Assembly (NCBI GenBank): GCA_963575745.1
Contig: CAUYUJ010020671.1
Coordinates: 535,204-582,703, forward strand
DNA: 47,500 bases
Origin: Prorocentrum cordatum
Lineage: Eukaryota; Sar; Dinophyceae; Prorocentrales; Prorocentraceae
Reading direction: 5' to 3'
The notes beneath the pieces are model-generated. The model was not told where the DNA came from. It was given only the letters and a program-made list of their open reading frames with translations, and did not search any database. Of the stretch, positions 10,150-21,359 are shown piece by piece (positions within the stretch are counted from its first letter, which is position 1; each line of letters opens with the position of its first letter). A program made the position numbers and the translations under genes.

Positions 10150-11480
10150 GTGGGCCTCATGGGGGCTCGTGGGGCTCGCGGGGCTTGAAGGGTCATAGTG
10201 GTTGCTCGGTAGCCGCGGCTCACGGACGTCATGGGGCTTATGGAGCGTGAGCTCGTGGGGCCCGTAGGGCTCGTAGGGCTCATGGGGCTCACAGGGCCCA
10301 TGAGGTCGGAGGGCTCGCGATCGACTCGTGGGGCGTGGGTGGGGCGCAAGCGTTCGTGGGCACACAGGGCTCACGATGCGCGTAGTTTGTGTGGTTCAGA
10401 GGGGTCATGGGGCTCACTGGTTTCGCCATGCGCGTGGGGCCTACGGGGTTCCAGGGGTCAATGGGCTTGTGGGACTCGTTGGGTTGGTTGGGGAATAGGG
10501 GTCGGACGCCTAAGGGGCGTGTAGGGGTCATGGGCTACTGGGGCGCATGGGGAGCGTAGGGCTCGTAGGGCTCGTGACCTCGTGGGGCTCTTCGGCCTCG
10601 TGGGGCTCGCGCGGTTCGCGCGGCCTTTGAGCTCGGATGACTCGTCGGGCTCGCAGCGCTCACCGGGATGATGGGTTTGTAGGGCGCCCAGGGCTCGTGG
10701 GCTCTCTGGGCTCGTAGGCTCGTAGGGCTCGTAGGGCTCGTGGGGCTTGTACGCTCGTAGGGCTTGTGGGGCTCGTAGGGCTCGCAGGGCCCGTAGGCCC
10801 GTAGGGCTCGTGAGTTCGTGGGCCTGTAGAGCTCGTAGAGCCCGTAGGTCCGTAGGGCTCGTAGGGCCCGTAGGCCCGTAAGGCTCGTCGGCTTGTAGGC
10901 TTGTAGGGCTCGTGAGTTCGTATGCCCGTGAGGCTCGTAGGGCTCGTATGCTCGCAGGGCTCGTGGGGCTTGTGGGCCCGTGGGTCTCGTGGGGCTGACT
11001 GGGTTCGTGGGGCTTGTAGGTGTTCGGGTTCTCAGGGCTGAGAGGGCTCATGGTTGGTAGGGGCTGTAGGGGTAATTGGGGTCGTAGGGCTCGTAGGGCG
11101 TACAGGGCAATGGAGGGCTCATGGAGCTCGGAGGGGATATAGGGCACCGCGGGGCTCGTAGATCTCATAGGGCGGATGGGGGTCGCAGGGGCATGAGCTG
11201 CCACAGGGGTCGTAGGGCTCATGAGGTCGACAGGGCTCATATGGCTGGTAGGGGTCATAGGGTAATTGAGGTCGTAGGGCTGGTAGGGTTCACGAGGCTT
11301 GTAGGCATTAGGGCTCGCAGGACTCATAGGGCTCGCAGAACACATAGGGCACTGCAGGCCTCGTAGGGCTCGTAGGGAAAAGAGAGGTCGCAGGGGTCCC
11401 TGGGGTCATAGGGATGTTGGGGCTCATATGGGGTCTTGAGTGTCATGGGGCTCGTAGGGCTCATAAGGCTGAAGGGGTTG
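10150..11480. repeat. GGGCTCGTA 9-bp tandem array, about 1.3 kb
   Basis: Degenerate 9-bp unit (GGGCTCGTA, GGGCTCATA). Because 9 is a multiple of 3, one - frame stays open for about 295 codons (Tyr-Glu-Pro, Thr-Ser-Pro). I attribute that frame to the repeat, not to a gene. Confidence 0.9.
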
Positions 11481-11730
11481 ATGGGCCTGGAGGTCTCATG
11501 GGGGACGACATCGGCGGCGACGAAGACGACGACGGCGACAATGAAGACGAGGACGAGGGGCCGTAGAGCTCATTGAGCTCATATGGCTCTTGGGGCTTAT
11601 ATGGCTCATAGAGTCTTCAAGCTGGAAGGGCTCTGAGGGGGCAGAGGGCAGGAGCCTATGTACGGGGCAGCGTGCGATCGGAGAAAGTGTCGGCTCCTGG
11701 ACCGAAGCCAAAACATCGGCGACGTAGATG
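11481..11730. other. Unassigned stretch
   Basis: GACGACGGCGAC-type short repeats at 11503-11560, then ordinary sequence with no gene recognised. Confidence 0.5.
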
Positions 11731-12016
11731 TCCCCCTGGGTGGCGGCGTTGGAAGAAAAAATCATGCGGAGCATGGTAGCGGAAAGCAATGAATATGGCA
11801 TGTCGGGGCTTTCGTGGGGCTCCTTATGGGGCTCTTTTGGGCTGTCTGGCGGCTCTCCGGGGTTGTCCCGAGGTCCCCCGGGGTGGCGGCGTTGGAGACA
11901 GAAACAGTGCGGAGCATGTTAGCGGAACTCAAATAATATGGCATGTCGGGGCCTTCGTGGGGCTCCTTTTGGGACTCTGTTGGGCTGTCTGGCGGCTCTC
12001 CGGAATTGTCCCGGGA
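11731..12016 (+). repeat. Tandem duplication, about 142 bp, 2 copies
   Basis: GGTGGCGGCGTTGGA, GCGGAGCATG, TATGGCATGTCGGGGC and GGCTGTCTGGCGGCTCTCCG occur in the same order in 11731-11872 and 11873-12016. Confidence 0.85.
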
Positions 12017-12480
12017 TCCTCTTGGGCCGTCCTGGGGGGATTCGGCCATTTTGGGACATTTTTGGGCGCCTCTTGGGGCCTTCTTGGGGCTCTCTTGGAC
12101 GCCTTTTGGGGCTTTTGGGGCTGTCTTGGAGCTCTCTTGGGCCGTCTTGGAGCCCTTTTGGGCTGTCTTGGGGTCCTCTTGGGGGTATCTTGGGTCGTCC
12201 TGGGGCGATCTTGGGGGCCTCTTGGGCCGTCTTGGACGCAGTGAAGGCCACAGAAGCGAATATGGTAAAATTGTAAGTTTCCCGAAGGGAACGGGACGAT
12301 TTTTGCGTTGTGGGGGTCTCCTTGGGGGCCTCTTGGGGCGTTTTGGGAGCGTCTTAGGCCGTCTTGAAGCCAACCTGAAATCTTTTTGAGCGCTCATGGG
12401 CCGTTCTGGAGCGGTCGTGGGCCGTCCTCGGGCTTTGCGGGACCGTCCGGGGATAGCCGGGAGAGGCTCCCGAAACCGAA
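12017..12480. repeat. CTTGGGGCC-type tract
   Basis: Continues the same low-complexity family (TCTTGGGCCGTCTTGG). It includes a non-tract spacer near 12240-12300. Confidence 0.75.
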
Positions 12481-12682
12481 ATTCGATTTTCACGTCGGTG
12501 GGAGCGCCCAGGGCCGAATTTATGTAAGGGGGGGGGGTCAGGGGGGGGGTTTTCCTCCATAAGAATATTCGAAGAGGAATATTATCATACGCACCTCTCC
12601 GAGGGAGTAGAGCTCAGAGGCGATGAATGCATACGCGCCGCGTTGTTCGCGATTTTTCTGGCCGTTTCGCTTTGGACATTCT

Positions 12683-12750
12683 CGACATTCTGAAAGTCGG
12701 TGGCACCCCTCACACAGATCGTGACGTCAGGGTCCAACAACACATGGGAA
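12683..12750 (-). repeat. Solitary inverted unit of the 73-bp satellite
   Basis: Reads GGTGGCACCCCTCACACAGA, then CAGGGTCCAACAACACATGG. This is the reverse complement of the unit tandemly repeated at 20661-21346, 8 kb away. Confidence 0.8.
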
Positions 12751-12849
12751 TTTCAACAGTTTAACATAAAACCTACAAAACACATTGTAAGTTCAATGAT
12801 TTTGACCCCTATTCTAAGAGAATGGGACATCCTCCCCAAATCGAGCCCC

Positions 12850-13115
12850 GACGTACCTTCTGGTACCCCAGACCCCGCCTCGGAGCCTCCTGGGGGCCTC
12901 CTGGAACCTCCTGGGGCCTCCTGGGGCTTTCTGTACCTTCTGGTACCCCAGGCCCCGCCTCGGAGCCTCCTGGGGGTCTCCTGGAACCTCCTGGGGCCTC
13001 CTGGGGCTTCCTGCGGCCTCCTGCAGCCGCTTGGGGCCTCCTGGAGGGTCTCCTGGTGCCTCCTGAGGCCGCCTGGGGCCTCCTGGGGCCTCCTAGGGCC
13101 TCAGAATTACATGTC
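12850..13115. repeat. CTCCTGGGGCC tract with internal duplication of about 84 bp
   Basis: TACCTTCTGGTACCCCAG, then GCCTCGGAGCCTCCTGGG, occurs twice (from about 12855 and 12938). CTCCTGGGGCC words follow. Confidence 0.8.
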
Positions 13116-13333
13116 CAAAACGGGTTGAAAAACTGGTGACCCCCCCTCCTCCCCCCTCCTGTTCCCGACTGCCATTAATTCGCAACCGAATAACTATTGT
13201 TTAATTCCCAACCATCCTGTGGTGGTGGGTCCTCGTTTTGAAGAGACAGCGCTCCGCGTCCCACCTTCCTTCCTCCTCCTCCCCCTCCTCCCTCCTCCCC
13301 CTCCTTGCCTCTGCTCTCGGCACACCTCTCACA

Positions 13334-14526
13334 CGTTTCGTAGCCCCATAGGGGGCTCCACCGACGGCCCCAGTGGGGGTGTCCGCATGCGGTTCCCCCA
13401 CCCAGGGCAGCGTTTCGTGGCCCCATCGGGAGCTCCACCGAAGGCCCCAGTGGGGGTGTTCGCATGCGGTTCCCCCACCCAGGGCAGCGTTTCGTGGCCC
13501 CATAGGGAGCTCCACCGACGGCCCCACTGGGGGTGTTCGCATGCGGTTCCCCCACCCAGGGCAGCGTTTCGTGGCCCCATAGGGAGCTCCACCAAAGGCC
13601 CCAGTGGCTGCTCTCGCATGCGGTTCCCCCACCACGGGCAACGTTTCGTGGCCCCATGGGGAGCTCAACCGAAGGCCCCAGTCGTTGCTCTCGCATGCGG
13701 TTCCCCCACCCAGGACAGCGTTTCGTGGGCCCATAGGGAGCTCCACCGAAGGCCCCGCTGGGGGTGTTTGCATGCGGTTCCCCCACCCAGGGCAGCGTTT
13801 CGTGGCCCCATAGGGAGCTCCACCGAAGGCCCCAGTGGGGGTGTTCGCATGCGGTTCCCCCACCACGGGCAACGTTTCGTAGCCCCATAGGGAGCTCCAC
13901 CGAAGGCCCCACAGTGGCTGCTCTCGCATGCGGTTCCCCCACCCAGGGCAGCGCTTCGTGGCCCCATCGGGAGCCCCACCGAAGGCCCCACTGGGGGTGT
14001 TCGCATGCGGTTCCCCCATCCAGGGCAGCGTTTCGTGGCCCCATGGGGAGCTCCACCGAAGGCCCCAGTGGGGGTGTTCGCATGCGGTTCCCCCACCCAG
14101 GACAGCGTTTCGTGGCCCCATAGGGAGCTCCACCGAAGGCCCCACTGGGGGTGTTCGCATGCGGTTCCCCCACCCAGGGCAGCGTTTCGTGGCCCCATAG
14201 GGAGCTCCACCAAAGGCCCCAGTGGCTGCTCTCGCATGCGGTTCCCCCACCCAGGGCAGCGTTTCGAGGCCCCATAGGGAGCTCCACCGAAGACCCCAGT
14301 GGCGCAGTTCGCATGCTGTCCCCACACCCAGGGCAGCGCTTCGTGGCCCCATGGGGAGCTCCACCGAAGGACCCAGCGCAGTTCGCATGCGGTTCCCCCG
14401 CCCAGGGCAGCGTTTCGTGGCCCCATAGGGAGCTCCACCGAAGGCCCGCCCCAGTGGCGCAGTTCGCATGCAGTTCCCCCACCCAAGGCAGCGTTTCGTG
14501 GCCCCATAGGGAGCCCCACCGAAAGC
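13334..14526. repeat. 77-bp satellite, about 15.5 copies
   Basis: CGTTTCGTGGCCCCATAGGG begins at 13334, 13411, 13488, 13565, 13642, 13719 and so on: a period of exactly 77 bp in the copies I counted. The variable part is the segment between CCCCA and TCGCATGCGGTTCCCCC. All three - frames are stop-free across most of the array, so apparent proteins of about 290-460 residues are artefacts of a stop-free monomer. Confidence 0.97.
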
Positions 14527-14654
14527 GGCACCCACAACGCATTACGAACAATTGCTTATGGTCGGGTCACTCGCCAGGGTAATTTGTTCCCCTGGAAAAA
14601 ATCCATGGATGCCAATCGATGCCGTTTGTATATACCTCGGTACCAGGGAGAATG

Positions 14655-14935
14655 CCGATTTGACATTGTAGCTTGGTGTATCCCCTTATGTCCAGCCTGG
14701 AGGGCGCGCCAGCCATCGTTGCAACCTGGTGTAGTCCCGCTTGCGTGGCCCAGAGGGGGGACGGCCTTCATCGTATCCTGGTGTAGCCCCGCAAATATGG
14801 CCCAGAGGGAGGTGCGACCTTCGCTGTAACCTGGTGTAGCCTTGGTGCGGCCTCGAACTGAGCGGCTTGCTGAGGGCCTTTCTGGCCTGGAGGGCGATCC
14901 GGCCTTCGTCGTAACCTGGTCTAGCCCTTCTCCTG
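14655..14935 (+). repeat. Diverged tandem repeat, about 55 bp
   Basis: TGGTGTAGCCCCGC and GGCCCAGAGGG words recur with CCTTCGTCGTAACC, four to five copies at uneven spacing. Confidence 0.65.
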
Positions 14936-15022
14936 TCCTGTTGCATAATATGTTCATCACGTGTCGCCGGTCTGATGAGGCCATCTTGAGTCAATTGGAC
15001 CATATTGCGCCATCTTGGCACC

Positions 15023-15243
15023 AGAGGGCGTGCGCAAGGGATGGTCCCCAAGTGCGGTCTCTTTCCGCGCCAGGCTCGGGCGTGTCAGGTGTGGCTTGTG
15101 CGCAACCCAGACAGGGTGCGCGGTGCTCAGGGAGTGGTCCCTGAGCGCAGTCTCTATCCACGCTGGGGTCGCAGGGCGTGGCAGGCGTGGCCTGACGCCA
15201 AGAGGGGGTGTGCAGGAATTTGCCCCTGCACGCAGGGCGCCAG
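15023..15243 (+). repeat. Tandem repeat, about 90 bp, 2.5 copies
   Basis: AGGGNGTGCGC, then a GGTCCC segment, CAGTCTCT, CCACGC and GGCGTG, occurs from about 15026 and 15114. A partial third unit begins near 15203. Confidence 0.75.
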
Positions 15244-15318
15244 GGCGGTCGCGGGGACGTCTCCAGCGATCCAGTTTGCCCCGCCCCCCTTTGGTTTTCT
15301 ACAGGCGCACTACAGCGC

Positions 15319-15353
15319 TGGGGAAACATCATGTTTAAAATTGTCTCCCCAGA
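15319..15353. other. Hairpin-capable inverted repeat
   Basis: CTGGGGAAACA pairs with TGTCTCCCCAG (one mismatch) around an AT-rich loop. Function unknown. Confidence 0.6.
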
Positions 15354-15369
15354 ATAATGGTTTAAACAG

Positions 15370-15495
15370 TTTTTAGACATTACAGAGACACACATCACAC
15401 CCAACACATCACATGCTAGACAAACATAACACACACAACACCTACAACGCACAGAAAACACGCACAACACAGAGCACGCATCACACACACAACAC
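15370..15495. repeat. ACACAAC-rich simple sequence
   Basis: Degenerate CA/ACAAC repeats. Positions 15496-16154 contain no gene I can establish. Confidence 0.8.
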
Positions 15496-16154
15496 TCTCA
15501 ATCCTGAGGCCTCCTGGAGCCTCTTCCGGTATCCAAGTCGGGCCTCCTGAGGCTTCCTGGGGGGCCTTGGTACACACATCGCAAGGTGTGGCAACCCCAC
15601 TTGCGCTCGAGTGCGACCTGGCTATTGCATTTCACCCAGCAGCTATTCTCCTCCTCTTCTCCTGCTTCAAACGCTCTTTCAGTTTTCTTTGTATGCGTCT
15701 GGGCACACACGTGCCACTTGTATATACATATGTTTACAAAACAAGCTGTTTACGTGTTACAGGAGATCTTAGCATGCCTCTGGCCCGTTGGGCCGGCGGA
15801 TGTATGCGGTTCAGGAGGGGCTCGGGTTTTTGGGCCGTTCCTCAGATCCAGTTCGGGCACTCTGTTCTGGCGAACGGCACCCGTACTCGTACGACTCGCA
15901 CAGCTGTCGGGCGTTCGCTTCATGAGCGACGCTGGGGGGGAAAGGCTCCCTTGCTTAGGGCCACGTCGCGAGCTCTGCCTGGCCCTGGAGCAGCCCCCAG
16001 GCCCAGGCCAGGGGAGGGAGTGGACGGGCGGGTGGGTCTGACCGCCGAGATGCGGCCTTCAGGAGTTCTTGCGGGACATGGTTCACCTCCCTGACCCCGC
16101 AGCAACGCTAGGGAGGTAAAGCGTCAGGGGGCTCGCGCCCGACGGGGGATACAG

Positions 16155-16475
16155 GGATGTGCTCGAAGTTTTCGGTTCGAGATTTTCGACCTTTTCGTCG
16201 TTTCTCGGCGGTTCTCCAGCGCCCTGGGATGCTTTCGATCGGCCGCGCCTCGCCAAGGATATTCCGGGGGTGCTCGGATCATCCCGAACGGCTGTCCGAG
16301 AGCCGAGTTGTTGCCCGGAAGCCAAACAAGGCAACGAAAGGGAGGGATCGCGTCAGGGGGGGACGCATCGACCTCCACTAGCCCATTCATCGCTCGTAGG
16401 GGCCTGATAGCCCACCCCGCCCAGGAACGTGCGGATTCGCTCTCGGTGTCGGCGACGTCTCGCCGATTCCCGGTC
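16155..16475 (+). repeat. Dispersed element A, copy 1 (partner at 23045-23452)
   Basis: Collinear with 23045-23452 over about 320 bp. Shared blocks are CTCGAGATTTTCGG, CTCGGCGGTTCT, GGGATGCTTTC, GCGCCTCGCC, GGGGGTGC, GGATCGTCCCGAACGGC, GGGGGGACGCATCGACC, CCCAGGAACGTG and TCGCCGATTCC. No coding capacity is seen. The family is unnamed. Confidence 0.88.
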
Positions 16476-17084
16476 GCTGTTTCTCGCCCCGAACCAGTGC
16501 CTCCCTTGACGTCCTCTCCCTCACCCGTGGCCGTGCCTGGCTGAAGCAGCTAGCCGTGTGCGGCCTCTGCGGTTCGAGTGCGCAGCTTGAAGTTTGCATG
16601 TCAGGTCGGCTTGATACTGGCGTGCTCCGCTCGCCAGGGAGGGGGCCCAGTGCCGATCCGAGAGCTTCGCATTTCTAGACGCGTTCTTCCTCCTTTCTCG
16701 TTTTCTCATTCCGTTTTGGCTCCGCCTCTCTCGCCGTCCTTTTCTTCTCCTCCATGGCTTGTGCATCGCATGGTGGAGCCCCCTTTCCCTCATTGGGGAA
16801 GCTGGCGTTTTTCATCATCACTGCATCGATTCGAAGAACAATCGAAAACACCAATTTCTGCTCATGCCATTTCTTCTTCTATGGCAGAGGAAGGCGGCCG
16901 GGGAGTGGGGTCCGAGCAGGAGCCGGGCTGCCCTTACCGAGACGACGATGTCATGGCGCCAGAGCAGGCCGTCCAGACAGGAGCGGGACGTATCCCATTT
17001 CTTTCTTTTTTGGCCCTTCCGAGAGGGTGGAGCCTCGATGCCTACAATTGTCTTGGACAAATCGATGACTTGGGCCCCTTTGGC
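16476..17084. other. Unassigned stretch
   Basis: No repeat partner recognised. A short Glu/Gly-rich frame near 16880-16980 is not enough to call an exon. Confidence 0.4.
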
Positions 17085-17415
17085 CTCTTGTGGGTCCTGG
17101 GGGGCCTCAAGACGGCTCAACTTGGACTCAGGATGACCCACGATTGCCCCAAGAAGGCCCAAGGCGGCCTCAAGACGGTCCAGGATGGCCCCGAGGAAGA
17201 GGCGGATGTGAAGGAGAGGGGGGGACGAGGGCGAGGTGGAGGGGGACGAGGGGGAGGTCGGAGAGCAGGATGAGGGGGGAGGGGGAGGGAACGGAATATG
17301 AAGAAGCACGGTGAACAGTTGGAGGAGGTCTCGGGCCATTTTGAGGCCATTCGGGGTTATCTTCGAGGCGTCCTGGACCACCTCACCTCGCAGGCACATT
17401 GAGGCCACCTTGGAT
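17085..17415. repeat. CTTGGGGCC-type tract with GGGGA insert
   Basis: GGCCTCAAGACGGCTCAA-type words interrupted at 17215-17300 by a purine tract. Positions 17416-17716 hold nothing recognised. Confidence 0.65.
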
Positions 17416-17716
17416 CCTCCTACTTGTCTTGGCGCCGTCTGCATGCCAGACAGAACGCCGACCCCCCTCCTGGGGGGGGTGAATTTCGAAGGGCGGTCGC
17501 TGCGAGGGGATGGGATCGCCGCATCGCTCCTAGAAAGCACGAATGAGACCTTGCCAGGCAGCAGGGGAGCATTCTGAAAGCCCCAACGTGCAGAAGGCAG
17601 AGTGGCAGATATTGCGTCCCCAAGATTGCACTACACAGACTGCACAGCATATATTCTCCCCTCGAGAGACAGTAGATGATACCGGGGGAAAAGCCCAATC
17701 CAAGTCTTCTTAGGGC

Positions 17717-18388
17717 TATAGGGCGATGAGGCTATTGGGCTATAGGGCGATGGGGCTATGGGGCTATTGGGCGATGGGGCCATGGGGCTGTTGGGCTATG
17801 AGGCTATAGGGCTATAGGGCTATAGAGCTATAGGGCTATAGGGGCATAGGGCTATAAGGCTGTAGGGCTATATGGCTATGGGGCTATGGGGCTATAGGGC
17901 TATAGGGCCGTATGGCTATGAGTCCGTAGGGCTATGGGGCTATAGGGCTATCTGACCATATTGCTATAGGGCTATTGGGCTATAGGGCTATAGGGCTATA
18001 GGGCTATAGACATATATAGAGCTATACGGTTACAGGGCTACAGGGCTGTAGGGCTATAAGGCTATAAGGTTATAAGGCTATAGGGCTATAGGGCTATAGG
18101 GCTATTGGGCTATTGGGCTATTGGGCTGTAGGGCGCTAGGGCTGTAGGGCTATGGGGCTATAGGGCTATATGCTATAGGGCTATAGGGCTATAGGGCTAT
18201 AGAGCTATAGGGCTCTAGGGCTCTAGGGCGATATGGCTATAGGGCTATGGGGCTATAAGGCGATAGGGCTATAGAGCTATTGGCTATAGGGCTATAGGGC
18301 TATGGGGCTATTGGGCAATGGGGCTATAGGGCTATAGGGCTATCGGGCTATAGGGCTGTAGGGCTATAGGGCTATAGGGCTGTAAGGC
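17717..18388. repeat. GGGCTATA 8-bp tandem array, about 670 bp
   Basis: Regular GGGCTATA units with single-base variants. It ends in GGGCACCC units (18388-18428). Confidence 0.97.
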
Positions 18389-18429
18389 ACCTGGGCACCC
18401 GGGCACCGGGGCACCCAGGCACCCGGGTG

Positions 18430-19090
18430 GGCCGCGGAAATCGGTGGCAAAATTCACCTAACCGTATGAATTTGCTAGAAACCCCTACAGATGCAAGTTC
18501 TGATTGGGGAACCATACCCCCTCGCGTCAATATGATGCCCTGGGACATTGCAAGTTACATGTGATTCCGCTTCGTCGTTCTTTTTCCATAACATGTCATA
18601 CCATCTCAGGAGGGCCGGGTATCGTCCCCCCCATCCCTGTCAAAGCTTATTATGCGCGCGCACTCATTTATCTCAAACATTTTGTTTCGAGAACCAATGG
18701 CAACACGTGACACAACGTTTACACGTGCTCGCACATGTCGAGCTCATGCCGAGCACATTCGTTTTGCACATATTCCAACAGACAAGCATCAACCCCCGTA
18801 GGTTTTGTATCGCAAATCAGGCAGATGTTCTGCCCGCGCGTGCATTTGTTGAAATATAGGAAAACCACATAATCTTCGCAATCTCATCCAGAACCCGCGT
18901 TCTCATCTCACCACACAGTGCATCCGCGTTGATCTAGCATGCGCCCAGTGCACGAAACTTTCAAATCACACAGTGCGGTCCACGCGCGCTTGCCGCCACG
19001 CGCGCGTGTCGAACTCCTTCTCGAAACCATAGAAGCATTTCATTATAGAACTTGCCGCACACATATGAACAATCCATTTTTTATATGTTC
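18430..19090. other. Unassigned, less GC-rich stretch
   Basis: No gene or repeat partner seen. CGCGCGC words are common near the 3' end, where the ATC composite begins. Confidence 0.5.
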
Positions 19091-19690
19091 TCGCGCGCCC
19101 TTACTCACCATCATCCGCATCAGCGCGACCGCATCACCGCTGGTACGGTCATCGTCAATCGCCGCCATTGCAGCCATCATCAACCAATCACCTTCATCAC
19201 CAGCACATGGACAATCGTCGTCGTCGTCATCAGCATCGGTGCGGTCATTGGCCTTGTCGCCGTCATCCCCTTCATCGCCACCACCGTCGCTATTATCGTC
19301 ATCGTCGCTGCCCTTGTCGACGTCATCATGGTAGCGCGCCCGCCCGAGCGCCACCGATCCGCACTGAAGTGCCCGCGCGCCAGCGCGGCCTTTGAGACGC
19401 GCTAGGGAGTTCTCATCGGCAAGCGCCATCGCGATTGCCTCAGTTGCGCCAAATCAGCTGGCCGCTCTGCGCGCGAGCTTGCGCGCGCTGGCGTAGCCGC
19501 AAAGATGCGCAGCCAGTACCGCGTGGGTTGTCGCCGCATGGGTTGTGAAAAACAAGTTGCGTAGGAGGGTCGGGTGATTGCGCGAGCACTGGGATCGACG
19601 ACTTCAATGTCTGCAAGGTGGGTTGCCCCCCATCGATTGAACCACCTAGAGGGCAAACTCAGAGCGACAGAACTCACACTTTGGCCCTAC
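19091..19690 (+). repeat. Dispersed element B, copy 1: ATC microsatellite plus unique tail
   Basis: TTCTCGCGCGCCCTTACTCA leads into an ATC-rich run (19100-19335). A tail contains GCGCGAGC, TGCAAGGTGGGTTGC and ACCTAGAGGG. The same order occurs at 23590-24360. Confidence 0.65.
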
Positions 19691-19904
19691 CCACCACCGT
19701 TCGGAAAAAGTGGGCAGACACATGCAGTAGGACGACGTTGAACGCATATTGGTATTTCGTCCGCCCTCTGAAGAGGAAGTGAGCCGAGAAAAACATTCGA
19801 CATTGAATTGGAAGACGCCATATTCATATTGAAATGTTGGGGTCCAAAATTCATGCTCCTAGCGAACGGTGCCTTCGGCTCATCCCACCACCTGGGTTGT
19901 AGAA

Positions 19905-20450
19905 CAGAGGCCTCTGGGATGCTTGTTGGGATCTTCTGGGAGGCCTCTCGGAGACCTCTTGGGGGCACCTCGGAGCCAGTTTTGTACCTTTTGGGGGCCT
20001 GAAGCATGTGGGGGGGCTCCCAGGGGCCGGCTGGCGGTCTCGGGGGGCGTATCTTGGGGGGCGAACTGTTCGAGATGCAGGTTCGGGCTCTCGCCCTTGG
20101 GGCCCCACTGGGCCGTCTTGCGGGCCTCTTGGTGCCATCTTTGGGCCATCTTAGGCTGTCGGGAGGCGCTCTCGGGGGCCTCGTGGGCTTGTGGCGATTT
20201 TGGGGGCCTCCTGGGTCCTCCTGGAGTGTCGAAAGCTTGAAAATGCGAGAGCGCGAACATGTTTCAAACACCAGAGGGGATGTCCGGATTTCGGCATCGT
20301 GGGGCCCTGCTGGGGGGCCTCTTGGAGCCCTCTTGGGGCGTTTTGGGCGTCTTGGAACGATATTCGGGAGTCTCGAGGCTATCTTGGACCGTCTTGGGGT
20401 CCTCTTCGGCTCTCTCGGCATAGTCACGCGAGGAAGCTTGGGGTCGCGCG
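19905..20450. repeat. CTTGGGGCC-type tract
   Basis: Contains a diverged copy of the spacer seen in the 8162-9321 arms (GAAAGCTTGAAAATGCGA near 20232). Confidence 0.7.
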
Positions 20451-20660
20451 GGACTGGCATGAAGATTTGGGCTTTGGGGCTCCCTGCCCTTCAATCGAAT
20501 ATATCCGTAAGGGCTTCGCCCCCTGCCGCCGGCTCCCTATCTCGGAGAAGGCGCTATGCGAGAGCTATGTCATGAGGCCTGGGCGCCGTCGTGAAGAAGT
20601 ATCGGAACTTCATGCGAGGCCGATTCGTAACCGGCAAAAACAATTGACTTGTCTTGTGAG

Positions 20661-21346
20661 CCTGACCCCGCCGATCTGCGTGAGGGGGACCACCGAATTT
20701 CAGAAATGTTGCAAATCCCCTATGTTTTTGGACCCTGACCCCACCGATCTGTGTGAGGGGTGCCACAGAATTTTAAAACATGTGGCAAATCCTATGTGTT
20801 TTTGGACCCTGACCCTGTCGATCCGCGTGAGGGGTGCCACCGAATTTCAGAAATGTTGAGAATCCCCCGGGTTTTCGGACCCTGACCCCGCCGATCTGCG
20901 AGAAGGGTGCCACCGAGTTTTTGAAATGTAGTAAATCCAATGTGTTGTTGGACCCTGACCCCGCCGATCTGCGTGAGGGGTGTCACCGAATTTCAGAAAT
21001 GTAGCAAATCCCATTTGTTTTTGGACCCAGACCCCGCCGATCTGCGTGAGGGGTGTCACCGAATTTCAGAAATGTCGCAAATCCATATGTTTTTGGACCC
21101 TGACCCCCCCGATCTGCGTGAGGGGTGTCAGCGAATTTCAGAAATATGGCGAATCCCATGTGTTTTCGGACCCTGACCCCGCCGATCTGCGTGAGGGGTG
21201 CCACCGCATTTCAGAAATGTGGCACATCCCATATGTTTTTGGACCCTGACCCCGCCGATCTGCGTGAGGGGTGCCACCGCATTTTAGAAATGTGGTTAAT
21301 CCCATGTGTTTTTGGAACCTGACCCCGCCGATCTGCGCGAGGGGTA
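20661..21346 (+). repeat. 73-bp satellite, about 10 copies
   Basis: CTGACCCCGCCGATCTGCGT recurs about every 73 bp (near 20662, 20735, 20808, 20881, 20955, 21029, 21102, 21175, 21248 and 21320). Each unit continues GAGGGGTGCCACCGAATTTC and ends with ATGTGTTTTTGGAC. One reversed unit lies at 12683-12750. Confidence 0.96.
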
Positions 21347-21359
21347 TCAATTTTTACCC

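Noticed and set aside
9027-10250. 407-codon + frame with Tyr-Leu-Ser-Ile repeats
   Set aside because: The ATCT unit has no stop in this strand and all three frames are open.
10458-11345. 295-codon - frame with Tyr-Glu-Pro/Thr-Ser-Pro repeats
   Set aside because: A 9-bp array in phase with codons; no domain, no start context, no flanking exons.
13175-14551. 458- and 444-codon - frames
   Set aside because: Overlapping frames of the stop-free 77-bp satellite; at most one could be real and none has independent support.
16041-16095. Possible exon EFLRDMVHLPDPAATLG after a CTTCAG acceptor
   Set aside because: Only about 18 residues before a stop, with no partner exon.
16868-16990. Glu/Gly-rich frame starting MAEEGGRGVGSEQEPG as a possible first exon
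   Set aside because: No secure donor, no neighbour and no family; too short to support.
17717-18388. GGGCTATA array as a telomere-like repeat
   Set aside because: The unit does not match the TTTAGGG-type repeat expected for dinoflagellate telomeres and is internal.
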